Assembly: GCA_004802705.1 (NCBI GenBank)
Contig: SGPL01000264.1
Location: forward strand, 1 to 44,982
Direction of reading: 5' to 3'
DNA: 44,982 bases
Source: Bondarzewia mesenterica
Taxonomy: Eukaryota > Basidiomycota > Agaricomycetes > Russulales > Bondarzewiaceae
In this document: positions 21,301 to 32,825 of the stretch, one piece after another
Numbering within the stretch: the first letter of the stretch is position 1
Layout of the letters: each line of letters begins with the position of its first letter
The notes under the pieces: generated by a model
The model's database searches: none
What the model was told of the DNA's origin: nothing
Seen by the model: only the letters and a program-made list of their open reading frames with translations
Made by a program: the position numbers and the translations under genes

Positions 21301-22600
21301 CTAGCTAAAAATAAAGGCCTTGTGGCACCATACCACTCTTTGGCTTGTCAGACCTTATACACTGACATAACAATATTGTACTTATTGGAACCCTTGATCA
21401 CTGTCACATGGGAGTCCTCATATGAGTAGTAAATGATATGCCTTTTGTGTATTTTATTAATCTCATTGTTTTTTTAACTCTATGCTGGGATGAGCATTGT
21501 TAATGTTGTATGAACATAACAGTGATTCTTTCATATAATCTCTTCACAATAATCCTATCTATCACTTTTTATCACCACAAACTGATGTCTAGCTAATAGA
21601 TGGGTGTAGACATTATTTTGCTAAGATCTCTGTTCAAGCATGGGTGAAGCATAAGCTCCTATTACTCACAGGATTTACAGATGTACGTGAAAAACACAGC
21701 ACACTTGCTGCTCTAGCACAGTCCTGCAGACCTAAGAATGCTAGCTTGAGCAGCATCTCTTCTCCAGGCACTCAACAGGAACTTAGGGGCATGCTTTCAT
21801 ATATTTCTGAGCTGTAGATACCCAATTAGTAGAAATCAAATCAAATAGGTAAAGCACTTACATCGTCTCTTGAAAGTCAGCCTCAAGAGCCTTATAGTAT
21901 TTGCTATTTCTAAAGTTAATGATCATCAAAGGCTAAATAAAGATGAGATTTATTGGAGCTAGTGTAAAAATATCTTGACTCATGCCTGTGTGGCTCTCAA
22001 CCACCTTCATGAACTTTTTAATAAAGTTCACACCATCAGTTATCAGGAAATTTTTACCCTGATTTAAATCATTTTATAAAAATAAGTAATTAAATAGATA
22101 TACATCGCGTTCATTTTTAAGCTCAGATGGCTCGTCCCAGACTGAGACATACATGTTTTAATGCATAGAATATCTGTGGTTAATTATCTGTAAAAAAACA
22201 CAGAATGGCAGCAGAAATGTACGTACCTCATTTATAACAAAGGTCATTATACTTTGTAATGAATTGATGCACAGTGTATGTCTTAATAGGAAGGTGGTCA
22301 TCGAGGTGGTGGTAGTTGGCCATTATAAATTTGAGAGCCAATGTCTGAGGGCATTTAAAGGTTATACTAGAACAATGATTGACACATTTTTGTAAGGATC
22401 AGAAGCTGTAAGTTTCAGGGTGGAAAAATGAGATCAAACTGACTGAGTGGCTATGACAAGTAGTGTATAGAATTCTAAATTTTGGACTTTCTCTTAGAAT
22501 ATTATTTGAGTGATGCTGTAAGAAGTGGAAAAATAGAGCTGGTGGATAAGTAAAGAATGCTGTCACATGGCTCGCTCTAATAGGCCAAACTAATAATTAA
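21301..22600. other. Stretch without recognisable gene
   Basis: Degenerate AT-rich DNA. Reading the minus strand near 21890 gives YEALEADFQETM, which hints at another coding remnant. No frame can be followed beyond 60 codons. Confidence 0.3.
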
Positions 22601-22610
22601 TTTTAATCTC

Positions 22611-23032
22611 TTATGATAGTCCTGAACAGCTACTGCTTAGCTCAGAAGCCCACCTAATTTAGCCTCTTATGATAGTCCTCAACAACAACAACAACAGCTG
22701 TTTTTAGATTAGGTCTAACTTCAACAGCATTTGAATTACCTCTCACAGTAGTCCTGGATGGCCACAACTGAGTCTAATGCTAACAGCATTTGCAATGACA
22801 CCTGCGGCAGTCTTGGATCACCAAATTACAGCTTGTGATAGTCATTTGTAATGATGTATTGTGGCAATCCTAAACAACTGTGACTTAGTTTTTAAAAATT
22901 ATAATGATCCTTTATAATGATCTCTTGCAATAGTCTTGGACAACTGCTTGGTATGTCTATTCTTTGCAATGACCTCTTGCAGTAGTCTTGGATGATCACA
23001 ACTTGATTGCAGCTTATGATGGTCTTTTGCAT
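22611..23032 (+). repeat. Degenerate 50-75 bp tandem repeat, seven units
   Basis: Units starting near 22611, 22671, 22739, 22801, 22856, 22921 and 22971 share the core CTCTTGCAGTAGTCTTGGA, followed by a variable AACTG/CACAACT part and often GCAATGA at the end. Unit 2 contains a (CAA)5 microsatellite at 22680-22697. The copies are strongly diverged, so the array is old. Confidence 0.75.
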
Positions 23033-23255
23033 GCATGTTTAAAGTCTATGGATAAAGATGGACAAATCTGACTTATGCTTGTCTATTGCCCTAGCAAGGG
23101 AATGAGAAGCCTCATTATACCGTGTCAAAGACAAAAATTGAGAAACAATAGTGCACTTGACTGCTTCAGCCAGTGAATGAGGTTTCTAATAAATGAATTT
23201 GATAATAAATATTTTCTCATTCAACAATGAAAATAAGATGGAGGCATGTGCATTT

Positions 23256-23285
23256 GAACAAGGCAATGCCGAGTGCCATTTATCA
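23256..23285 (+). repeat. Dispersed relative of the 7-kb tandem repeat
   Basis: GAACAAGGCAATGCCGAGTG here matches the landmark GAGCGAGGCAAAGCCGAGTG of the array at 6885-7312 with few differences. It shows that this word is dispersed, not confined to the array. Confidence 0.5.
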
Positions 23286-23389
23286 TCTCTTATTAAACTG
23301 AGAGCAGTAGGGATAGAGAGGAGCTACACTTATAGTTCTAAATAATAGTAGGCGTTTATCGAACATCTTAGTATGGTGAGATCAATGTT

Positions 23390-24976
23390 TATTTGCGAGA
23401 TATATAGTACAGATTCTTAGTTTTTGCGTCACTGAAGCTAAAAGAAAAATGAGAATGGCAGGAGTGAAAGAATGGGCAAATACTGATATGATGGGACTGT
23501 GTCTGTCTGCTTCTTCTTAAGAGGCAGAGCATTTGAAATGTACTCAGTATCAAAATTCTGAGGGTTTTGTGGCTGCAATTATGCATTTTCTGGTAAGAAA
23601 AGAGGAGACTGTAGAGGAGGAGATGTGCCATTAGGTAGGTGCCTTATGGACTGTGGTGGGGTAAATAGAGAGTCAGGCAAATACTCTAAACCATCAAACA
23701 GCTGTGAGGGCAGCTTAAAAGAAAAAATGATAGAGTTGAAGGATGTGTTATTTTGGCTAAATAGATAATTTAACTATAGGCTGGGCTGAGCATAAACAGA
23801 AGGAGGTTGATCTCCTAGCCTAGTTGAGGCCTGATTACCTGTATCCACCTTGAGACTGACAATGATAATACCAAATTCATTTAAACAAGGTGTCATCTGA
23901 GAGGGGTGATTGCTAATGACATCAAGAGGAGATATTTTGGGTTCAATGGCTATGACAGGTCATGTTTTGGTCAATGCTGATGTTGGGGATGGTCGACCAC
24001 TCACATTGACACTCAAGATGGGGATATGAGTAGGATTGAGAAGTAGCCCTACAATCTTCCTATCATTTTCACTCAGCAGATTAGTGCACATAGTGGTGAC
24101 TAGATCATGCAATGGAGCTGAGTTATAGTTCTTGTTGTTGAAAGGTGAGGCCGACAAGTTTAGAGGGGTTTTGGCAGTCTGAGAGTTGGTCAATCCTGGT
24201 GCTAAAGATAGTTGACTACTTGTATTGACTTTTGGAATGGGAACTTGGATAAGATTTTTGGGGTAGCCTTGTAGTATTTGTATCATCCTCCATCAGTAGA
24301 TTGGCATAGTAATTAAAATTCAGCAGAAGGAGAGGGGCATCTTGATCATGTAGTGGAGCTAAGTTAGAAGGCAGAACTGACAGTATTAGAGGGGTTTTTT
24401 TTTACAGCTTGAGGGTTAGTTGTTACATTGAGGTGCTCAAGTACAAAAGCTGGTTGAACAACTCCAGCATCAAAAGAGCCTTCACTGATCATTGCAGCCT
24501 TTTCATTCAGTAATGTATGAGTCAGCTGTAGAGTTGAGAAGGTTGAGGTTTATGAAGAATGGCCAGAGGGAGGTCTTGGCTTATTATTTCTCTTACAATT
24601 TGGTGGTGCCCAAGGCTGTCGCACAATGTCTTTTCCAGAAGATGTGATATGTGTCATTTTGAGCCTTCTGTAAGGCTTGAAATCATCATCAAAATTGATT
24701 TCAATGTCATTATTGTCTTTATTAATGGCAGTACACTTACCGTGCATGGTGTTGATAAGAGCTAGAGGAGATATGATCAGGGGTTGTAGGTGTCTGAAAA
24801 GCATTGATGACTTTACCTTTGTTCTTTGATCTTGATAAAAATTGGGCTAATATAGCACTCTTATGAATGGCCATGGTTAACATGAGCATATCTGTGGTAT
24901 TCTTGGCAAGTAGATGATAGGCAATCACTAGTTTCATCTGATTATAACAATAAATTCTACTGATGACTTGGTCCAC
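23390..24976 (-). pseudogene. Minus-strand Ser/Thr/Pro-rich pseudogene with internal duplication
   Basis: From 24976 downward the minus strand reads ISRIYCYNQMKLVIAYHLLA and AILAQFLSRSKNKGKVINAF, then with a frame change NFDDDFKPYRRLKMTHITSS and GKDIVRQPWAPPNCKRNNKP, a stop, a long Ser/Thr-rich part (TLLNEKAAMISEGSFDAGVV), and the open 108-codon frame at 23960-24286 (PIPKVNTSSQLSLAPGLTNS). Further Pro/Ser-rich text follows to about 23390. The DNA at 23970-24190 is imperfectly repeated 220 bp on at 24190-24410, and a third worn copy starts near 24421; 220 is not a multiple of three, so copies lie in different frames today. The hydrophobic start, charged middle and low-complexity tail are compatible with a transposon accessory or regulatory protein. 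No family is recognised. Confidence 0.4.
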
Positions 24977-27900
24977 TCACACTAATGATCAAGAGATATC
25001 CTAGATGAGGGAATTAGAAGATGAGATTAATATGAATTTAAGGGGTGCATGTAAAGTATGATGATATCAGCAACTGCGAGGTTGAGGCCAGTTGCCCTCA
25101 CTATGGTGAACAGGAGGACTCAATAATTTTCATTATGTATAAAATTTTGAACCTGTGCCTATCGTTTAAGGAGATTCATGTCACCATTAATGTATGCCAT
25201 ATTGCAACTAAAGTGGCAAAGCAACTAAGATAGATAGATGAGAGATATGTAAGTTATCAGCATGACTAATTGTAAATATGGCACTTATATTAACAAAGCT
25301 AACAAAAAACATCTTAAATTTATGGTAAATGTAGATCTTCCTCCTACAACTTCATAGCTGTTCATACTCCTGCTCATTTTAGCTCCAATACTCAGTGTTT
25401 TTGCCCCCACTAGCTTAAGTCATCAAAATTGAGTCTATCACATCCTTTATGATGGCAGATCAATGCAGATTTCTCATATCATTTACAATGGTGATGAGAT
25501 ATTTATAATGCATAAAAGTTAGCATTCACACAGGTGAGTGACAGTGGCTAAAGAGGTATTCATACTACATTAAAAAATAGTAGGTGTCAAGTGCAACTTG
25601 CACATTTAACAATGCCCTTTAAATGGCACTCTAAACATAGCAACTATTATTAATAATCACCATCTCTAGCAGCTGAACCTTTAGCTTGACACAATAATGA
25701 TAGATGCCTTGAAGGATTTTTGCAGTCTTGATATTAGCCTAACTTTAGCACAAGCACTGTCTCCTTCATCAGAGTCAGTTTTCGATATTTTTAGCACTGG
25801 TGAAGTATCACTCACTTAAGCAAAGATCTCATTTTTCTCATTAATGATGCTAAATATGCCTCCCTTCATCAGCCTTATATGCATGAGCTGGGTGTCAACA
25901 ATAGACACCTTTATTGCAAACTTGACTATATTTTTGAGAGAAAGGTAAATCTATAATAAAAACTAATTAGTAAGTAAATGTTGGATTCTTAATGTAGTGA
26001 GGTCACACACCTGATAATGTTTATGAATACTCTATCAATTTTGCATGCTGAGTGTGCTTATCAAACTCTAGCAAGATATCTATGATTAAATTGTGAATAA
26101 TTAATGCATCTTCATAACTCACCTTATATAGTGTCGAGAAGCCTTAAAGCACACATAGCTTAAACGATGAGGCTTGACAAGTTTTGTAGCAATTTTAGTA
26201 TTCAAGCTCTCACTAGTGGTATTTGAGAAGGTGCAGCTCTATGCAGGGTTATCATCATATGAATAAAGATGGGTAAATTAATCACGTACATTTGATATTC
26301 TCTTTGAGACTGATTGATGTAGTTGATGGATGCAACTTAATAATAAAATTGAATAGCTCTTATATAATGCCATAACACTTGAAAAAGATGGGAATACCAC
26401 TTAGTTATATATTGCATTGAGCTGCATGGTATGTATAATAGTTAGTATATATTTATACATTTAGCAAAGGGACTTACGTGACATCTCCTAATACTCTCAC
26501 TTTTCTCAAAAGGCAGAATTAGTTATTGTGAAGCAAAAATGCCCTTTTTATTAACCTCTGATATATTTGCCATGCTTCTCCTCACACAGCTTGTAATGTA
26601 GCTGATATACTAAAGCCCCTTCCTTCTTTAAGTCTCATATAGCTCCTGATAGCCTGTCACTGTTCATCTTAATGAATATCTTTGACATTAGGGATATGGC
26701 ATGAGGTTTTCATAATAAAAGAAATGGAGAATATGAAGTAGCTTTAGGTAAGTAGTTACAGGCTCTATGAGAGGCATAGATTGATGCTTTTGAAAGTGTG
26801 AATAATCTAACAGCAGGAATCATGATCTATAAATTAGAATGTCATTTACCAAAGTTGGCAGAATCATGCCTTTTTTTGCATACATATAGACTTTTGTTGC
26901 ATCATAGATGTAGCTTACATATTCTACAACATGGGCTTTTCACTCAAGCTGTATCACTGAGCATGATTATATTGTGTGATGTTTCATCCAGGATGTGACA
27001 CATTTCATCACCTACAATAAGTCATTCTCTTAATCTCTTTTCTTTTTCTAAATAAAGAGAGTAATTGATGTACAGCTGCATTCTACCTATTTTTGAAACT
27101 GCAGTATTTGAACAATAATAAGATCTTTTTATAATAGTACAGATAACTAATAGTTCAAAGGCAGACATTGTTGCATGATGTGTACTTGACTTTAATGGAG
27201 GAGTAGGAGAGAGTACAGGAGCAAGAGACATAAGAGCTCATTATAATATACTTCTAGCAGTAATCTAGCAGATGCAAATTCACTGTTCAACTTTCAGAAA
27301 TTTCTGAAACCCATTTAGCTTGAGTAAGATTTCACCTTTATAATCAAATAACCTTTTAGAATGACATCCATTTTAACATGTAGAAGAGTACAGTGAGGTA
27401 AAATGATTATACATTCATAGTATATAAGTTCGACTTTGCAAAAACAGAATGCAAAAAAAAGAAGAGCAAATACTGATCTAAAAACTAAGCTACAGTTAAA
27501 AACCAGAACAAAAATCAAAGAATATGCATAGATAAAAGCCTGGCATTAATAATACCTCACCCATCATCTATTAGTCCACTCTACAGTGAGAAGCAAACCT
27601 ATACAGGCTGCCCAAATAAAACACCCTAAAGTGTTCTTGGTCAACAGCACTCTCAGCATGAATTAAAGATTGAAAATCAATCAACATGAGAAGCCCAAGT
27701 GCTAGCTTATAAAATAGTTAGCAAAGGAATATCAAGTTGAATAATAAGGTACATACATCATCAAGAGCATGCAAAGGCCATGATACTTAGAGATATTATT
27801 GAGTATAGATTGGGCTATTCTCATTTGAAAACAATTCACAGTGATGCTACATGTCACCAGTGCTCCTAGCAATATTATGTAAGCATTGTAACATTTGTTG

Positions 27901-28335
27901 CCACTCCGTGAATTATACACCATCATTCATAAGAGCTTCTAGCCAACATGAAGCAATTGGGCTTTTGTGAGCATTACGAGCATTTTTTAAGTCTGCTCAT
28001 TGTGAGAAAGCAATCTCTATTCATTATACAACTAATTACTTCAAAGATGACTGTGAAGTGAGTGCCCATAAGGCCAAATGGCATCAAAGTGGGGCAGTGT
28101 TCACAAAAGACACATAAGCGAATGAGTGTGGTGTTTGCTCAACAGACTGTAAGAAAGTCTGAGATGTGGCAATTATATTCAGGATACATAGTAGTGATAG
28201 TGATAGAGAGTGAGCAAGCCTTGAACCCCTGTGTATTAAGAGCTTATATTTTTTTTTAAACATATTATTTTTTCTATTGCTCTAGTGCTTTGCATTCACT
28301 CAATCTTAGCAGATGAGTAGAGGCTTAGTATGATG
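24977..28335. other. Degenerate CpG-poor DNA with faint coding traces
   Basis: No gene can be named. A minus-strand trace at about 25700-25960 reads NIVKFAIKVSIVDTQLMHIR, KGGIFSIINEKNEIFA and ISKTDSDEGDSACAKVRLIS in one frame with one stop, and looks like old coding sequence. Other open frames of 60-70 codons (25045, 26798, 27022, 27315, 27732, 28062) are what AT-rich DNA produces by chance. A short GATA run lies near 25230. Confidence 0.35.
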
Positions 28336-28574
28336 TGCATGCCTAGTTACAAGCTATGAGTGTCTGACTACTAGCTGTGGCAAACTAGAACTAGTTGAGG
28401 CAGGCAGCTGCTTATAGCTAGCTGTGGCATATATACTTGGCTACATGCAAGGAGGGCCTAGCTGCTAGCTGTGGCAATCCAAGTTGTTAATTTATTAAAG
28501 AAGCCCACTGAAGTTTAGCTTACTACATGTGGTAAGCCAGAGGGGAGAGGTGGTGTGGCTGCTTGTAGCTAAAA
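28336..28574 (+). repeat. Worn copies of an AGCTGTGGCAA word
   Basis: CTAGCTGTGGCAA or close variants occur near 28373, 28420 and 28460, and a relative (AGCTGTAGCAAGCCAGAA) ends the first unit of the 151-bp array just downstream. This block is probably the older, eroded flank of that array. Confidence 0.45.
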
Positions 28575-29011
28575 GGTTCTGCTCAATAGCCTGCTTATCT
28601 TCAACCACTTATGTCAGTGCTTGAGGAGACTCGTAAGTATTATAGGCATAGTAGATGCAATAGCAAGAGGAGAACATGAGTGCTTTCAGGAGGCAATGAA
28701 TGTAGCCAGCTGTAGCAAGCCAGAAGGTTTTAATCAATAACTCGCTCATCTTTAGCCACCTATGTCAGTGCCTAAGGAGACTCATAAGCATTGTAGGTAT
28801 AATAGATGCAGTGGCAAGAGAAGGACGTGGGTGCTTTCAGGAGGCAATGAATATAATTAGCTGTAGTAAGCTAAAAGGCTTTGCTTAACAGCTCACTTAT
28901 CTTTAGCTGTTTGCATCAATGCCTGAGAAGACTCATAAGCATTGTGAGCATGATAGATGCAAGGGTAAGAGAAAAATATGGGTGCTTCTAGGGGCAATGA
29001 AAGAGGTATAG
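28575..29011 (+). repeat. 151-bp tandem repeat, three units
   Basis: Units begin at 28575 (GGTTCTGCTCAATAGCCTGC), 28726 (GGTTTTAATCAATAACTCGC) and 28877 (GGCTTTGCTTAACAGCTCAC), exactly 151 bp apart both times. Shared internal blocks include GGAGACTCATAAGCATTGTA, TAGATGCA and GGGTGCTTTCAGGAGGCAAT. The third unit is slightly shortened at its end. Differences are mainly transitions. No reading frame is maintained. Confidence 0.85.
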
Positions 29012-29439
29012 CAGCAAGGTGATAGTAGCATCATAAAAACTGACAAGAGATGCTCTATATAAGCATATTAATTATTTAACATTCCTCTACACTCCCTATC
29101 ATACCATTGAAGAAGATAAGTATCAAAAAGTTCACACGGCTACATAGCACCTGATCTGTAGGGCCCTTTGCTTTTTTTTATAAAAGATTTTAAAGGCACA
29201 AGGCTGAGGGCATGAAACTAGATAAAGCTGTATGAAAGCAAATAATAGCAAGGCTATTGCTAACAAAGTTAGCTCTTCTCGAGCTACTCTGCACCTTTTC
29301 TCACTTGGTGCCCTATACCAGTAGCTGTAGTAACTTTGTAAAGTATATAACTTATTATAATATAAGGGTTTGCAAAGTCTCATTAATTCAATGGCTTAGA
29401 GTTATAAAAGATCTACAAAGTGTCCATATATTATAAATG
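29012..29439. other. Stretch without recognisable gene
   Basis: A short minus-strand frame (29132-29383) has no motif. The sequence is transitional between the 151-bp array and the AT-rich block. Confidence 0.3.
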
Positions 29440-29600
29440 GCTTTTTATATATTACTTTTTTATGTTATTTATTATATTATTTCTTATGTTATTTTCTATT
29501 TTTTTTTATTCTATGTTATTTTCTATGTTTTTATATATATAATATATATGTTTTATATATATTATATATATATATTTTAATGTTTTTAATATAGCTCAGC
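29440..29600. repeat. Very AT-rich low-complexity block
   Basis: TTATGTTATTTTCTAT-like words alternate with a long (TA)n-like run near 29535-29575. No G or C run occurs. It may be a recombination or replication-slippage product, and it limits confidence in any alignment across it. Confidence 0.8.
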
Positions 29601-29784
29601 CATATATAGCTGAGCATGATAAGTGAGCTAATTAAAATAAGAGTATGTTTTAATATATATACAGTATAAGGGCTAAGCATGCTATTTATAGCATTATTAT
29701 AAAAAATGATATAATTTTATCATGTTTATTATTATAGTGAAAAACATTGATAAAGATATCCATAATCTTTAAAAAGAATTCAAA

Positions 29785-30030
29785 TCAGTATAGTATTAGT
29801 TGAAATATTTCTCGTTATTATTATAAGCTAAAAATAGTTTTTTTTTCAGATGACCTCATTTTTCTCGACGGACATATCATCAGAAAGCTATCAATAAAGA
29901 GATCATGAATTTAAAGTTAGAATTAAAATCACCATAATATTGGCTAAAATATTGCTCATTATTATTATAAGCTAAAAATAGATGTTTTTCAGATGATTTT
30001 ATTTTTTCTGATAGATATATAATCAGAACA
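29785..30030 (+). repeat. 144-bp direct duplication, two units
   Basis: ATTATTATAAGCTAAAAATA, followed by TTTTTCAGATGA, a T-rich part and ATCAGAA, occurs with its anchor at 29828 and again at 29972, 144 bp apart. The first copy retains CTCGACGGAC where the second has CTGATAGAT, an example of CpG loss. Confidence 0.75.
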
Positions 30031-30119
30031 CTATATTCAAAGAGTATATAGGTGTATGTGAGTGTCAGGTAGGTCAGATGATCAAGACTGAATGACAATA
30101 ATGAATAGTGAGTCTAGTC

Positions 30120-32825
30120 TTGATGATAATGATAACCTTATCTTAACTGGCGGACTCTAGACTAGACTTGACCAACTTAGTTGAGCTTGAATGATGTATT
30201 CTAGACCTATAGTAAATATGAATTGTGATAGACAAATATTTCAGCAGCACTTTCACGTCTGAGAAATTCTTTTGCAGAAAACTGAAGGACAATATTGAAG
30301 ATTCTGAATAGCCATATGCCTTTAGACAACTTCATGAATATGATTATGAGATAATATCCTCATGTGGGATATTATAGAATAAGAATGCACTAGGCACAAT
30401 CTTAAAGTCTTGTAACTCCTTGTATAAGCAAATTGAAGATGGTCGAGATCAAAGATGAATTTGTTATGCTAAAGATCAAAGAATAGTTCTATTAAGCTGC
30501 TAGTGGGTACTAGTCAGTCGGATAAAATTAGCTAGCAAGGTAATACTAAGGTCAGTAGACACTTTTGTATTACACTTGTAACTATAAATAGAAGGGACAA
30601 CTAAAACTTGAAATGAGCACTGAAAATTTGAGAGAAGAAAAAGAGGGGGAGTAAGATATGGAAAAAGTGGTCCCTGCTCCCTCTTTTATAGTCCTCTGAG
30701 GGGGCAGTGTATATACAATTAGTGGCAAACAAATAAAACCTTAATTGATCTTTAAATTTAGGCTGAGCTAATTCTAAGTTTCTTAATCCAAGACCTCAGA
30801 TTTTTTGAGTTCTTTGGCTACAAGTCCCTCATGTAGATGATGATAAACTTATTGCCTCTGAAATTTGGACATGCAAAGTGTATCAACCTTGAGAATTAAA
30901 AGGTGAAAAGTATAGTATTGGGTTAGATAAAGCAAAACAGTCAGTTAACTGACTTCAACCTTCAAGTATTCATGTGTGATACTCTGTGGTTTGGCCAGCT
31001 TACTTGTGTTTCCACAATTAGGGGGTGCTAAACACTGTTTATTTAAGCAAGACATATCTATAAAAAAAAGAACACATAAATAAAAATAATTGAGTAGGGA
31101 GTATAAGTGAAGATTCTGCTAGTAAAGACTAGTATAAAAGGAGGCAGTGGTGATATGCAGAAGAGAATTTCATCGTTATACTTCTTATAAGGTATATGAA
31201 ATGAGACAATCAAAAGATCAAAGGGTGTATACAATTTGATGAGTATAAAAAAGTCCAAAAAATGAGTCACGAAAACAAAGACAGCAAAATTCATAGCAAG
31301 ATAGCAAGGTGAATGGCAGCATTTGTACTAAGAAAAAAAAAAAAAAGTCCCAGTGTAATATACTATACATCAAAGCATCCCCCTAATCCATTTTTGATAC
31401 CTTACCTAGCTTATCCACTTCATCGCAGATGAGGATGATAAAGTCGAGGTGAGAGGGGCTAGTGATCAGAATTGAGATAAGGATCAGATAATGTATGTAT
31501 ATCATTAAAACTTACTAGGTCTATGAGTTCTCCTGCACTTTCTCCCTCACAACTTCACTACTCTCCTCATCTGCTTGACTTTGATGAACACTTTGATGCA
31601 CTAGACTGAAGAAGGTGATGGTCTGTTGAAAGATGCACATGAGCCAGAAGGATAAAGTGAGGTTGGCGGCTAGCACCCAGAGCAAACCAAGATCATGTTT
31701 ATTGTACACGAAGAAGAAACCAAAATGATCATCATGAAGGAGTAAGCTCTAAACTGAAAATGTAGACAGGTGAGATATGTATAGATAAGGTTCAGTGATT
31801 AGAGATGAATTGGGGAAATTGATGAACAAGCAGTCATAAATGAGCTAAAAGGAAAGGATTCAGCAGTTTAGCTATACTAATGAACTTAAGAAAGAAGGGG
31901 GACTAAATGAACAAACTATGAGTGAGGATTCTATGCAAAAATAAAAGGATAGGGGTAGAGATCATAGGATGAGAGTAACAGATCAACTAATATAAAGGAC
32001 TGAGAGAGGCAGTTTAGGTGGAGGTAAAGATGATTGAGGCATAGGAGGAGTAGGATGCATAATAGACATGGGGAGAATGAGGACAAGAAATGCTTTGTTT
32101 ACTTGGCTTTTATATCAGCATGCTTAAGCATGTCTCTTCCTTTGTTCTCTTGATTTTCTTTATTGTTCAGTCTCTTGTGCCTTGCCATTCCTATCTTAAC
32201 TTCTTCTAGCACTAGATAACCACTGTGTCTAGCTGTTCACTTCCTTTTGATCTTTCTTCTTAATCACTATCTTTCTTGTCATCACCTCAGAATTATCTGT
32301 TCAGAACCTTTTTGATCAACCTATGATTGTGGCTCTTTGCTCAAGATCTGCTCTCATTAGACTTTTTCATTATAAGTATCATGCTATTGTTATAGGTTTT
32401 GAATAATTTTAAGGTGTGATAATGTGCTTTGAAAATATGTGTAATAACAGATAGAATGTCGAAGGCAGATTAGTCATATGTTAAGTGTGATCACAACTCT
32501 GGCCAATTTGAATTGAAAATCATTGTGCGAAAAAATAATTATTTCTTGAATGACCTGCTAAGGGTCATGCTATCAATAGTCTCTTTAGAGGCTCATGCAT
32601 ATGACCCAAGAAAGCTAACAGACAATGATAGATTATTCTCGATGCTGTCATCTGGAGAGTTTAAGCACGTGCTTTTGATATATGCTTGATAATGTCACAC
32701 ACTCTCATGATGTATTTTAAACATTCTTCATCAACATAGAAGAACATATAGATCAGATATTTACATATCAAATAACCAAGTGTTGAGAACTGATTGTCAT
32801 TATCATAAAATAATCGAGCATAATA
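30120..32825. other. CpG-poor stretch without recognisable gene
   Basis: Contains a 10-bp inverted pair near 30112-30177 (AGTCTAGTCT and AGACTAGACT) and short minus-strand frames at 31058-31294 and 31521-31709. The latter reads WVLAANLTLSFWLMCIFQQT and EESSEVVREKVQENS, which has a protein-like ring but no known motif. A T/C-rich part lies at 32100-32400. Confidence 0.3.
30593..30601 (+). promoter_or_regulatory. TATA-like box, possible LTR promoter
   Basis: TATAAATAG followed by AAGGGACAACTAAAAC stands out from its surroundings and resembles a core promoter of an LTR retrotransposon. No matching second LTR or internal domain was found nearby, so it could equally be chance in AT-rich DNA. Confidence 0.25.

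Noticed and set aside
20321..25000. TET/JBP oxygenase cargo gene beside the Plavaka element
   Set aside because: I looked for an H-x-D then distal H/R arrangement in readable frames and saw none. The search by eye is not exhaustive.
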